DNA of 64,000 bases from Streptacidiphilus albus JL83 (GTDB taxonomy: Bacteria; Actinomycetota; Actinomycetes; Streptomycetales; Streptomycetaceae). A model generated the notes under the pieces. The model was not told where the DNA came from. It did no database searches and worked only from the letters and a program-made list of their open reading frames with translations. Of the stretch, positions 43,773-52,764 are shown piece after piece. How positions within the stretch are numbered: position 1 is the stretch's first letter; each line of letters opens with the position of its first letter. A program made the position numbers and the translations under genes. The stretch is from the NCBI RefSeq assembly GCF_000744705.1, contig NZ_JQML01000001.1:4784017-4848016 (forward strand). The letters run 5' to 3'.

Positions 43773-46295
43773 GTGACGAACGAACGGCGAGGGCTCGTGG
43801 GCGAGGCGGCACAGTACAGAAGTCGCGGCAACGGGCGGGACGGCCGCCGCAGGGCCTTCCGTACCGTCGGGCGCCTGCGCCGTGCCGCCGTGGTGCTGCT
43901 GGCGTCCTCCGTCACCCTGATGGGTGGTACCGGTCTGGCCCCGGCGGCCGAGGCCGCCGGGCTGAGCATCGCACCGGCGACGGTCACCCCCGCCCCGGCC
44001 AAGGCCGGCTCCGGGACGGTGGAGCAGGCGTCCGCCACCAACTCGACGTATCCGGCGGTGGTCTCGCTGACCTCCATCACCCCGTCGGTCCCGGCGCCGA
44101 ACGGCACGGTGACCATCACCGGCACCGTCAGGAACAGCGGGAGCACCCCGATCTCCTCCTTGCAGGTCGGCGTCGCCGTGGGCAGCTCCCCGCTGGAGGG
44201 CCGCTCGTCGATCACCGGGGTGGCGCAGGAGACCACCCCCCAGCCGAACACCGATGCCAACGAGCTGACCTCACCCGCCCCGGTCCAGCTCGGGACCCTC
44301 GCGCCCGGAGCGACCACCAGCGGGCCGTTCACCCTGGTGATCCGGATCAGCAGCCTGAACCTGAGCTCGGACGGCGTCTACGAGCTGGACGTCGACGCGA
44401 GCGGGAGCATCGGCGGCGACTCCACCCCCCAACCGCTGGGCATCAGCCGGACCTACCTGCCGTACTTCACCTCGACCAGCGCCAAGCCCACCCAGGTCGC
44501 GACGCTCTGGCCGCTGGTGGAGCAGCCGAGCGTCCAGCCGCAGCGGTTCAGCAACGCGAGCCAGGCCGACCAGGCGGTGCTCAGCAGCGACACCCTGGCC
44601 TCCGACCTCGGCGCCGACGGACGCCTCGGGCAGTTGGAGAGCATCGGCGCCGAGAACCCCTCGGTGAAGCTCAGCTGGGTGATCGACCCGGACCTGGTCG
44701 ACACGGTGAACGCGATGCGCGGCCACTACCAGGTGGTGAGCGGCCCGGCCGGCTTCACCGGACCCACCAGTCCCAGCTGCGGCTGCACCACGGCCGGCAG
44801 CGGCTCACAGGCGGCGTCGACCTGGCTGCAGGGGCTGCAGGGCGCCCTCACCGGGCTGGGACCCGACCAGGTGCTGGCGCTGCCCTACGCCGACCCGGAC
44901 CTGGCCTCGCTCGCCCACAACCGCAGCGACATCGCCCCGCTGAGCAGCCTGCTGACGGCTGCCTCCAGCCAGAGCAGCCTGGACCTGCTGCAGACCTCCG
45001 CCGACCACTCGGTGGCCTGGCCCTACCAGGGCTACCTGGACTCGTCGGTGGTGTCGCTGACCCGGAAGCTGCACGACACCATGATCGTGGCGAACAGCGA
45101 CAGCCTGCCGTCCCCCGATCTGACGAAGTCCACGCCGAACGCGGCCCGTTCGCTCGGCGACGGCAGCACCGCGGTGGTGGCGGACTCGGCCATCTCCGAC
45201 ATCTTCTCCGGGAACCTGTCCACCCAGAGCGCGCAGACCATGGCCGAGCAGCGCTTTCTGGCCGAGACCCTGGAGATCACCGAAGAGCTGCCGAACCAGC
45301 AGCGCAGCATCCTGATCGAGCCGCCGCGCGACATGGCGCCGAGCACGGCCGACACCCTGATGCACGCGCTGGTGGCGGCCCAGAGCGGCAGGTGGATCAA
45401 GACAGCGTCCTTCGGCACCGTGGCGGCGGCGACGCCGACGCCGGGAGCGGGGACCTCCCCGGCCCCGTACCCGTCCAGCCTGCGCACCACCGAGCTGCCG
45501 ACGCTGCCGGACGTCATGGGCGTCCAGAGCGACCTCGACGAGCTGACGAAGATCCTCGCGCCCCCCAACCCCTACCAGGGCCCCTTCGACGCGGCCATAC
45601 TGCGTTCGATCTCGACCCAGTGGCGCGACCAGGTGACGGCCGGAAGCACCTACCAGTACAACACCGAGTCCTACCTTTCGAGCCTGCTCACCTCGGTACG
45701 CATCCTCCAGCCGACCGGGCTGGCGCTGCCGGGCAGCAACACCGCGACGGTACCGATCACGGTCGAGAACAACCTGCCGCAGGCGATCGACAACCTGGAG
45801 GTGGTGCTGACCTCGGCGCGTCCGTACTCGCTGAAGGTCGAGGGCACCGGCAGCAAGCCGGTGTCGGCCTCGGGGAACACCAAGCCCTCGTTCAAGTTCC
45901 AGGTGAAGGCCGAGGTCAACGGCCCGGTCACGCTGACCGCGAGGCTCTGGACCGTGGTCGACGGGGTGCCGGAGCCGTACCTGGACAGTGAGCCGATCTC
46001 CTTCGTCGTGAATGTCACCCAGGTCTCCGACGGGGTGATCGCCGTCATCGCCGGCGGCTTCCTGCTGCTGGTGCTGGCCGGTCTGCGGCTGTACTGGAAG
46101 CGCAAGCAGGACGCCGCGGCCGCGGAGCTGCCCGACCCGGATCCGGAGTCGGACCCCTCCGGCCAGGAGGCCGGGGCGGCCGCCGAACCCCCGGCGGACA
46201 CCCCTGATGAGGACGGTGCACCGGCGGCCCGGGAGCCCGACCCGAAGCAGCCGGGACGTCATGATCAGGAAAATGGACTCCAAAGCCAGTCATAG
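43773..46295 (+). CDS. large secreted, C-terminally anchored DUF6049-like protein
   Basis: This protein of about 840 residues has a signal sequence (RRAAVVLLASSVTLMGGTGL, cleaved near AEAAG). A long extracytoplasmic Ser/Thr-rich region with beta-sandwich-like segments follows, then one C-terminal membrane helix (VIAVIAGGFLLLVLAGLRLYW) and a short charged tail. It occupies the place of Rv3909 before murJ. Its function is unknown, but its neighbours suggest a role in envelope assembly. The start is GTG 43773 with GGAAG upstream; upstream ATGs at 43701 and 43647 are possible. Confidence 0.8.
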   Translation: MTNERRGLVGEAAQYRSRGNGRDGRRRAFRTVGRLRRAAVVLLASSVTLMGGTGLAPAAEAAGLSIAPATVTPAPAKAGSGTVEQASATNSTYPAVVSLTSITPSVPAPNGTVTITGTVRNSGSTPISSLQVGVAVGSSPLEGRSSITGVAQETTPQPNTDANELTSPAPVQLGTLAPGATTSGPFTLVIRISSLNLSSDGVYELDVDASGSIGGDSTPQPLGISRTYLPYFTSTSAKPTQVATLWPLVEQPSVQPQRFSNASQADQAVLSSDTLASDLGADGRLGQLESIGAENPSVKLSWVIDPDLVDTVNAMRGHYQVVSGPAGFTGPTSPSCGCTTAGSGSQAASTWLQGLQGALTGLGPDQVLALPYADPDLASLAHNRSDIAPLSSLLTAASSQSSLDLLQTSADHSVAWPYQGYLDSSVVSLTRKLHDTMIVANSDSLPSPDLTKSTPNAARSLGDGSTAVVADSAISDIFSGNLSTQSAQTMAEQRFLAETLEITEELPNQQRSILIEPPRDMAPSTADTLMHALVAAQSGRWIKTASFGTVAAATPTPGAGTSPAPYPSSLRTTELPTLPDVMGVQSDLDELTKILAPPNPYQGPFDAAILRSISTQWRDQVTAGSTYQYNTESYLSSLLTSVRILQPTGLALPGSNTATVPITVENNLPQAIDNLEVVLTSARPYSLKVEGTGSKPVSASGNTKPSFKFQVKAEVNGPVTLTARLWTVVDGVPEPYLDSEPISFVVNVTQVSDGVIAVIAGGFLLLVLAGLRLYWKRKQDAAAAELPDPDPESDPSGQEAGAAAEPPADTPDEDGAPAAREPDPKQPGRHDQENGLQSQS

Positions 46296-46471
46296 GCTGT
46301 GCCGGATGAGAAGGTAGACAGACGAGGCGGCCGGGTAGGACCGACCGCCCCATCCGAAGATCCGGAGAAGGTGGCATGGGCGGGCCGCGAGACGGCAGAA
46401 CTCAACGGGGGCGTGGTGGACGCGCCCCGGAGGAAGGCATGCCCCCCGTCCGCTCCGGAACGGAAGGCGGC

Positions 46472-48841
46472 ATGGACCCGTACGTGGACGAGACCTACGC
46501 GCGCGACCCCTACGCGCAGGATCCCTACGCACCCGAGCTCTACGGCCAGCAGCCGTACGACCAGGAGGCGTACGGGCCCGGCCAGTACCCCCCGGGCGAG
46601 TACGGCCCGCCGCCGATCGACCAGTCCCAGTACAACCAGCCGCCGCAGGAGCAGCAGCAGTACGGCCAGGCGCAGTACCAGCAGCCGCAGCCCGAGCAGG
46701 TCGGCTACGACCCGCGCAGCTACGGACAGGGCGGGTACCAGCAGCAGCCCTACCAGCAGCAGCCGTATCCGGCCGACCAGTACCCGCAGGCCCCGTACCC
46801 GCAGGGCCAGCCGCAGCAGGGCCAGCCGCAGCAGATCCCGCAGCCGCCGCAGGCCCAACAGCCGTACGACCAGAGCCAGTACCCGCAGGACCCGCGGCAG
46901 CCGGGCGGCTACCCGCAGCAGCAGCCCTACGTCGGCGTCGACGAACTCGTCAGTCGTGCGGGGCGCCAGAACGAGCAGCAGCCCGCCGGCTCGGACGCCG
47001 ACCCGTACGGGTTCCTCTTCCGCGACGGCGGCGGGCAGAACCCGTCCTACGCCGAGGTCTACGCGCCCGGTCCCTACGGGGAGGTCGGCGGCGACGCGAC
47101 CATGGAGACCACCGGCACCATGCCGCTGTTCACCATCCCGCTCCGGCACCGGCCGGGCAGCGGCGAGGACGAACAGGACGGCTCGGCGACGGTCAGCACG
47201 GAGAAGAGCGGCGGCAAGGGAAGCAGCCTGCTGAACTCCAGCGCGATCATGGCGGCGGGCACCCTGGTTTCACGTGGAACCGGCTTCGTCCGCACCATGG
47301 TGATCACCTACGCCATCGGTGTCGGAACCATGGGCGACTCCTACAACGTCGCCAACACCCTGCCGACCCTGCTGTACATCCTGGTCGGCGGCGGCGCGCT
47401 CAACGCCGTCTTCGTCCCCCAGCTCGTGCGCAGCATGAAGAGCGACGAGGACGGCGGCGAGGCCTACGCCAGCCGGCTGCTCACCCTGGTGATCGTCGGC
47501 CTCGGCGGGGTGGTCTTCGCCACCGTGCTCGCGGCCCCGCTGCTGGTCCGTCTGGTCTCCGACTCCATCATGCGGAACCCGGCGAGCGCGGAGACCACGG
47601 TCTCACTGGCCCGGTACTGCCTACCCACCATCTTCTTCATGGGCGTCCATGTGGTGATGGGTCAGATCCTCAACGCCCGCGGCCGGTTCGGGGCGATGAT
47701 GTGGACCCCGGTCCTCAACAACGTCGTGGTCATCTTCACCTTCGGCATGTACGCCTGGGTGTACGGCCCCTTCACCCGCACCGGGGTCTCGCCGGAGACG
47801 ATCTCCCCCGAGGGCATCCGGCTGCTGGGCATCGGCACCCTGCTCGGGCTCACCGTGCAGGCGCTGTCGATGATCCCGTACATGCGGGCGGCCGGCTTCC
47901 GGTTCCGGCCGCGCTTCGACTGGCGCGGCCACGGACTCGGCCACGCCGCCAAGCTCGCCCGTTGGACCTTCCTCTTCGTGCTGGCCAACCAGGCCGGGTA
48001 CCTGGTCGTCACCCAGCTGGCCACGGCGGCCGGGAACGCCTCGGGACGCAACGGCGCGGGACTCTCGGCCTACTCCAACGCCCTGCTGATCTGGCAGCTG
48101 CCCCAGGCCGTGATCACCGTCTCGGTGATGAGCGCGGTCCTGCCGCGGATCTCGCGTTCCGCCGCCGACGGCGATGCCACGGCCGTTCGCGACGACCTCT
48201 CCTACGGGCTGCGCACCTCGGCAGTCGCCATCGTGCCCGCGGCCTTCCTGTTCCTGGCCCTCGGCCCGGCCATCGGCTCGGTCCTCTACGGCTTCGGCAG
48301 CTCCTCGCAGGGCGGCCTCTCGGTCGGCTGGATGCTCTCCGCGTTCGCCCTCGGGCTGATCCCCTACTCGGCACAGTACGTGCTGCTGCGCGGCTTCTAC
48401 GCCTACGAGGACACCCGCACCCCCTTCTACAACACGGTCTGGGTCGCCGCCAGCAACGCGCTGCTGTCCGGGATCTGCTACCTCGTCCTTCCTGCCGACT
48501 GGGCCGTCACCGGGATGGCCTTCGCCTACGGCGCCTCCTACCTGGTGGGCCTGATCGTCGCCCTGCCCCGGCTCAAGCGCCGGATCGGCGATCTGGACGG
48601 CCCCAACATCAAGCGCACCTACAACCGGCTCATCGGCGCCAGCATCCTTCCGGCGATCATCGGTTTCGCCTCCTCCTACGGACTGATTCAGACGGTCGGG
48701 GGCAGCTTCTTCGGTGAGGTGCTGGCTCTGGTCGTCGGCCTGGTGCTGCAGCTCGGGCTCTTCGTGGTCATCGCCCGAAGGATGCACATCGAGGAGATGG
48801 ACGCGCTGATCGGCATGGTCCGCCGCAAGATCGGGCGCTGA
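46472..48841 (+). CDS. murJ: lipid II flippase MurJ with long disordered N-terminus
   Basis: MurJ flips lipid II across the membrane. About 250 residues rich in Tyr, Gln and Pro (QQPYDQEAYGPGQYPPGEYG and similar) precede a 14-helix MVF-fold domain beginning LLNSSAIMAAGTLVSRGTGF. Conserved features include RTMVITYAIG, LPTLLYILVGGGALNAVFVP and YVLLRGFYAYEDTRTPFYN. Start choices are ATG 46376, 46439 and 46472; 46472 gives MDPYVDE with GGAAGG upstream, but 46439 has an equally good GGAGG. A near-parS sequence at 47267 encodes part of LVSRGTG. The pseudokinase gene follows. Confidence 0.93.
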   Translation: MDPYVDETYARDPYAQDPYAPELYGQQPYDQEAYGPGQYPPGEYGPPPIDQSQYNQPPQEQQQYGQAQYQQPQPEQVGYDPRSYGQGGYQQQPYQQQPYPADQYPQAPYPQGQPQQGQPQQIPQPPQAQQPYDQSQYPQDPRQPGGYPQQQPYVGVDELVSRAGRQNEQQPAGSDADPYGFLFRDGGGQNPSYAEVYAPGPYGEVGGDATMETTGTMPLFTIPLRHRPGSGEDEQDGSATVSTEKSGGKGSSLLNSSAIMAAGTLVSRGTGFVRTMVITYAIGVGTMGDSYNVANTLPTLLYILVGGGALNAVFVPQLVRSMKSDEDGGEAYASRLLTLVIVGLGGVVFATVLAAPLLVRLVSDSIMRNPASAETTVSLARYCLPTIFFMGVHVVMGQILNARGRFGAMMWTPVLNNVVVIFTFGMYAWVYGPFTRTGVSPETISPEGIRLLGIGTLLGLTVQALSMIPYMRAAGFRFRPRFDWRGHGLGHAAKLARWTFLFVLANQAGYLVVTQLATAAGNASGRNGAGLSAYSNALLIWQLPQAVITVSVMSAVLPRISRSAADGDATAVRDDLSYGLRTSAVAIVPAAFLFLALGPAIGSVLYGFGSSSQGGLSVGWMLSAFALGLIPYSAQYVLLRGFYAYEDTRTPFYNTVWVAASNALLSGICYLVLPADWAVTGMAFAYGASYLVGLIVALPRLKRRIGDLDGPNIKRTYNRLIGASILPAIIGFASSYGLIQTVGGSFFGEVLALVVGLVLQLGLFVVIARRMHIEEMDALIGMVRRKIGR
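47267..47280. promoter_or_regulatory. near-parS site (one mismatch) in murJ
   Basis: GTTTCACGTGGAAC differs from parS at one base and encodes V-S-R-G-T of MurJ. Confidence 0.55.
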
Positions 48842-48990
48842 CGATCCGCCGACCGACGGTCCATAGCCGGATTCCGCCTCGCGGCTGCGGACGGAGAAGG
48901 GGATCGTGGGTCGTGGGCAGTGTCCGGGGTTGGCACAATTGACCGTACGTCCCCTCAGCGGGGAACGTTCCAAGGGGAGGAAGGACGAAG

Positions 48991-50895
48991 GTGGCGGATC
49001 GAAGCGAGGCTCCCGTCGAGACCAGCACGGAGAGCATCGACGACGCCGTTTCCGCTGACAGCGGCGACACCGACGATGCCACGGACGCTGAGCTGGCGTC
49101 AGAGACCGCATCCGAGACCGGTTCCCCCTCCGAACCCGAGCCCGTAGAGACACCCGAGCAGGAGTCCGAACAGGAGTCCGAACCCGAGGCCCCGGCCTCC
49201 GAAGAGTCGGCGCCCGAAGCGGATGAGCCGGCTTCCGAAGCGCCCGAGCCGAAGGACCCGAAGCCGACGGCAGCGCAGGCAGAACCCGAGCTGCCGCTGC
49301 TCCGGTCGGCGCCGGTACGCCACAGCGGGGACCGGATCGCCGACCGCTACCGGCTGGAGGAGTGCATCGCCCAGGCCGGCATCTTCAGCAGCTGGCGGGC
49401 CATGGACGAGAAGCTGCGCCGCGCCGTCGGCGTCCACCTGCTCGCCTCCGGCCACCAGCGCGCCAAGGACGCCGTCGCCGCGGCCCGGCAGGCCGCACTG
49501 CTCGGCGACCCCCGCTTCGTCCAGGTCCTGGACGCGGTCGAGGACGGCGAGCTGGTCTACATCATCCGCGAGTGGCTCCCCGACGCCGTCGACCTGGAAA
49601 CCCTGCTCGCCGAAGGCCCGTTGGAGACCTACGAGGCCTACCAGATGGTGCGTCAGGTCACCGATGCCCTGGCCTCGGCCCACCGGCGCGGACTGTCGCA
49701 CCTGCGGCTCACCCCCACCTGCGTGCTCCGCAGCGACACCGGCCAGTACCGCATCAACGGCATCGCGATGGACGCCGCCCTGCACGGGCTGGTGGCCGAG
49801 GACCGGGCCGACGCCGAACTCCGGGACACCCAGGCCGTCGGCGAACTGCTCTTCGCCGCACTGACGCACCGCTGGCCGCACGCCGAGGACCGCTTCGGCC
49901 TCCAGGGGATGCCGCGCTCCATGGGGCTGGTCGCACCGGAACAGGTCAGGGCCGGTGTGCACCGGGGGCTCTCCGACCTCTGCGCACAGGCGCTCTGCCC
50001 GGAACCGGGCCGGCACCTGGAACGGCTGACCTCACCGGAGGCACTGGCCAAGGCCATCAGCCTGATGCCCAAGGTCAGGCAGCCCGAGCCGGAGCCGCTG
50101 ACCATCCCCGAGTACCCGCGTCCGAGAACGTCGCCGACCGTCCCGGCTCCCGCTGCCGTTCCCACCACCGCGACCAGGCCGGTACCCGGCCCCAACCGCC
50201 CCCCGGCGGGACCGCCGGCACCGGCCCCCCGTCGTGGCAACCGCGTCCTGAAATGGTCCTTCTCACTGGTTCTGCTCGCGGCAGTGGGTCTGGGCAGCTG
50301 GGCCAGTGCGGAGGCGCTGCTGGACAAGCACGACACCGCCGCCGGCCAGTCCAAGACCCAGATCTCCGCCGGAATCCAGCCGACGACCGCACCCCAGCCG
50401 AGCCCCACCCTGCTGCACATCGCCGGAGCCACGGAGTTCTCTCCCCGGGACGAGCAGACGATAGCGGGAGCAACCGCCGGGCTCGCCGTGGACGGCAACC
50501 CCGGCACCAGCTGGATGATCACGCCCTTCTTCAACTACCCCAACTTCGGCAACTTCTCGACGCGCTCGGAAGGCAGCGGTATCGTCGTCGACCTCGGCAG
50601 CGTGCAGACCGTCGGCAGCGTCAAGATCACGCTGCCCTTCGGCGGACAGACGCTGGAGGTGGTCGCTGCCGCCGGCACCGACGACACCACCGCCCCGACC
50701 GACTACAGCGGCTACCTCTACCGCCTCAGCAACCTGGCCGTGGCCACGGGCACCACGGTCGACACGGTTCCGCTGGCCCATCCCATCCGCACCCGGTTCG
50801 TCCTGGTGCACATCACCAGTCTGGCCGTGGACCCGGACCTGACATCGCAGCACGGCTACTACGGCGGCATCTCCGAGATCCAGGTCTTCAGCTGA
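48991..50895 (+). CDS. membrane pseudokinase with extracytoplasmic discoidin-like domain
   Basis: The protein has 634 residues in several parts. An acidic Glu/Pro-rich region (1-100) leads to a kinase-like domain from GDRIADRYRLEE to about residue 360. The catalytic lysine (VAVK) reads GVHLL, the HRDLKPxN loop reads LSHLRLTPTCVL, and DFG reads NGIAM, so it should not phosphorylate. A Pro-rich linker, one membrane helix (VLKWSFSLVLLAAVGLGSWA) and a discoidin/galactose-binding-like domain (LAVDGNPGTSWMI ... GIVVDLGSVQTVGSVKITLP) follow. In M. tuberculosis this part is fused to MurJ (Rv3910) and recruits FhaA when phosphorylated. It starts at GTG 48991 behind GGGGAGGAAGG. Confidence 0.88.
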   Translation: MADRSEAPVETSTESIDDAVSADSGDTDDATDAELASETASETGSPSEPEPVETPEQESEQESEPEAPASEESAPEADEPASEAPEPKDPKPTAAQAEPELPLLRSAPVRHSGDRIADRYRLEECIAQAGIFSSWRAMDEKLRRAVGVHLLASGHQRAKDAVAAARQAALLGDPRFVQVLDAVEDGELVYIIREWLPDAVDLETLLAEGPLETYEAYQMVRQVTDALASAHRRGLSHLRLTPTCVLRSDTGQYRINGIAMDAALHGLVAEDRADAELRDTQAVGELLFAALTHRWPHAEDRFGLQGMPRSMGLVAPEQVRAGVHRGLSDLCAQALCPEPGRHLERLTSPEALAKAISLMPKVRQPEPEPLTIPEYPRPRTSPTVPAPAAVPTTATRPVPGPNRPPAGPPAPAPRRGNRVLKWSFSLVLLAAVGLGSWASAEALLDKHDTAAGQSKTQISAGIQPTTAPQPSPTLLHIAGATEFSPRDEQTIAGATAGLAVDGNPGTSWMITPFFNYPNFGNFSTRSEGSGIVVDLGSVQTVGSVKITLPFGGQTLEVVAAAGTDDTTAPTDYSGYLYRLSNLAVATGTTVDTVPLAHPIRTRFVLVHITSLAVDPDLTSQHGYYGGISEIQVFS

Positions 50896-50921
50896 CGGCC
50901 GGCTCACAGGGGAGGGGAACG

Positions 50922-51740
50922 GTGCAGGAGGCGAAGGACGGCGGAACCGCGGCAGCAGCCGGGTCCGCCGACAGCGACAGCGAGCTGCTGGCCCGCCATG
51001 TGGCCGGCGACAGCGCTGCCTTCGGCATGCTGGTGCACCGTCACCGGGACCGGCTCTGGGCGGTGGCACTGCGCACCCTCGGGGACCGCGAAGAGGCTGC
51101 CGACGCCCTCCAGGACGCCCTGATCTCCGCCTTCAGGGCCGCCCACACCTTCCAGGGCCGTTCGGCGGTCACCACCTGGCTGCACCGGATCGTCGTCAAC
51201 GCCTGCCTCGACCGCGCCCGGCGCGCAGCGAGCCACCGCACCCGTCCACTGGACGACCAGCCCGGACTGGAGCTGGCCCTGGGCCAGGACGAGGGGGCGG
51301 ACGTCTCCCTGGAGCGGCACGAACTGCAGCGCGAACTGGAACTCGCACTCGCCTCGCTCCCCGCCGAGCAGCGCGCGGCGCTGGTCCTGGTCGACATGCA
51401 CGGATACCCGGTCGCCGAAGCCGCCGTGATCCTCGATGTCCCCGTCGGCACCGTCAAGAGCCGTTGCGCCCGCGGCCGCGCCCGGTTGCTCCCCCGGATA
51501 GCGCACCTGCGTTCCGGCCCGAGCACCCGGGTCGCACCGGACGCAGGTGTTTCACGTGAAACCGGCAAGCCCGTCCGGGAAAGCACCACCATCCCCGATT
51601 CACGTGAAACATCCGAGAGCGAGCAGCACGGAACGGCTCCACCCCAACCGGGGAACCACAAGCAGGGCGGCTCCGTCCCACTCATGACCGCCCGGCAGTC
51701 CGCCACGGATGCCCGTCCAGGAGGTGAACCAACGACATGA
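50922..51740 (+). CDS. sigM: ECF RNA polymerase sigma factor SigM
   Basis: This 272-residue ECF sigma factor has region 2 (LVHRHRDRLWAVALRTLGDR, EEAADALQDALISAFRAA) and region 4 (LPAEQRAALVLVDMHGYPVA, VPVGTVKSRCARGRARL). A disordered tail of about 90 residues carries the translated parS motif V-S-R-E-T. It starts at GTG 50922 with GGAGGGGAAC. The anti-sigma gene overlaps its stop as ATGA. It controls envelope or disulphide stress genes, likely including the trxBA genes just downstream (inference). Confidence 0.92.
   Translation: MQEAKDGGTAAAAGSADSDSELLARHVAGDSAAFGMLVHRHRDRLWAVALRTLGDREEAADALQDALISAFRAAHTFQGRSAVTTWLHRIVVNACLDRARRAASHRTRPLDDQPGLELALGQDEGADVSLERHELQRELELALASLPAEQRAALVLVDMHGYPVAEAAVILDVPVGTVKSRCARGRARLLPRIAHLRSGPSTRVAPDAGVSRETGKPVRESTTIPDSRETSESEQHGTAPPQPGNHKQGGSVPLMTARQSATDARPGGEPTT
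51549..51562. promoter_or_regulatory. parS site 2
   Basis: Perfect GTTTCACGTGAAAC inside the 3' part of sigM, encoding V-S-R-E-T. Confidence 0.92.
51597..51610. promoter_or_regulatory. near-parS site (one mismatch) in sigM
   Basis: GATTCACGTGAAAC, 48 bases after the perfect site and in the same frame, encodes D-S-R-E-T. Confidence 0.6.
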
Positions 51741-52663
51741 CACTCTTCCCAACGGACTCCTCCGGCCATCCCGACGTCGAGGTCATCTCCGAGTACCAGG
51801 AGGAACTGCTCCCGGACGACTCCGCCTCCGCGGTCCGGGCCCATATCGACGAGTGCCCCGACTGCCGGGAGACCCTGGACGCCCTCGACGAACTGCGCGA
51901 GCTGCTCGCCGAGTCCGAGTTCCCGCCGCTGCCCGCCGACGTCGCCCTGCGTATCGACACGGCCCTGGCCGAGGAGGCCGGGATGCGGGCGGAGCAGGGG
52001 CCGACCGCGTCGCTCACCGAGCATCCGATCCGCTCCGGCCCCGGCCGGACGACCGGCCGTACGACCGGCCGTCCCCAGGGGGCGGCCCACACGACCCCTG
52101 GCGGCCCCAAGGCCCCCCCGGCCCCGGGCCGTCCGAACAAGCGGCGGCGGAGCTCCAGATGGCTGCGGAGGGCCGCCCTCGGGGTCGGCGGCGCCGCCGT
52201 CATCGGGTGCGTGGTCACCCTCGGCTTCTCGCTGGGCGGGCCGGGTCCGAACACCTCGACCTCGGCCGAACGGTCCGTGGTCTCGAACGCGGAGGGTGCC
52301 ACGGGTACCGCGTACGTCTTCACCGCCGTCGGCTTCACCGCGCAGATCCAGTCCCTGGTCGCCTCCGACAAGGGCTCCGTCGCTCCCCGAGCGATGACCC
52401 AGGGGCAGGAGTCCGGGGCTGCGGCCGCGGAACCTTCGAACACGACACCCCCCGCGTGCGTGCTCCGCGCCGTGGACCGGCCGGGTCAGTCCCCGATCAC
52501 CAGTGCGTTCGGCAACTACCAGGGCACCGCGGCCTTCGCCCTGGTGTACCCGGGGAACAGCGCCGCCACCTCCGTCGAGGCCTATCTGGTGACCGCCGAT
52601 TGCACGCCCCCGGTCGGCGGCCGCAGTGCCATCCTGCTCCAGCGCACGGTGCCGCTCCCATAA
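51737..52663 (+). CDS. anti-sigma-M factor, single-pass membrane protein
   Basis: This 308-residue protein has an N-terminal cytoplasmic anti-sigma domain with H-x3-C-x2-C (AHIDECPDC, about residues 35-43), a proline-rich linker, a membrane helix (AALGVGGAAVIGCVVTLGF) and a secreted C-terminal domain. It holds SigM inactive until an envelope or redox signal (family knowledge). Its ATG is fused to the sigM stop (ATGA), so the pair is translationally coupled. It corresponds to mycobacterial RsmA (Rv3912). Confidence 0.88.
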   Translation: MTLFPTDSSGHPDVEVISEYQEELLPDDSASAVRAHIDECPDCRETLDALDELRELLAESEFPPLPADVALRIDTALAEEAGMRAEQGPTASLTEHPIRSGPGRTTGRTTGRPQGAAHTTPGGPKAPPAPGRPNKRRRSSRWLRRAALGVGGAAVIGCVVTLGFSLGGPGPNTSTSAERSVVSNAEGATGTAYVFTAVGFTAQIQSLVASDKGSVAPRAMTQGQESGAAAAEPSNTTPPACVLRAVDRPGQSPITSAFGNYQGTAAFALVYPGNSAATSVEAYLVTADCTPPVGGRSAILLQRTVPLP

Positions 52664-52764
52664 TCCACCGGGAATGCGGGAGACTGGGGAACCGTTGAGA
52701 GGGCACGCAGGGATGCCAAGCCCTCTCGTCGGCCCCAGGCTTGCGAAGCGATTCAGGAGATGCA

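Noticed and set aside
42041-44332. 763-residue minus-strand frame extending the CCA enzyme upstream
   Set aside because: The extension runs through the promoter and the antisense of the DUF6049-like gene. The conserved enzyme starts at about 43555.
46500-46930. Tyr/Gln-rich repeats at the murJ start as a separate gene
   Set aside because: The frame is continuous with MurJ and there is no stop. Long disordered N-termini are usual for streptomycete MurJ.
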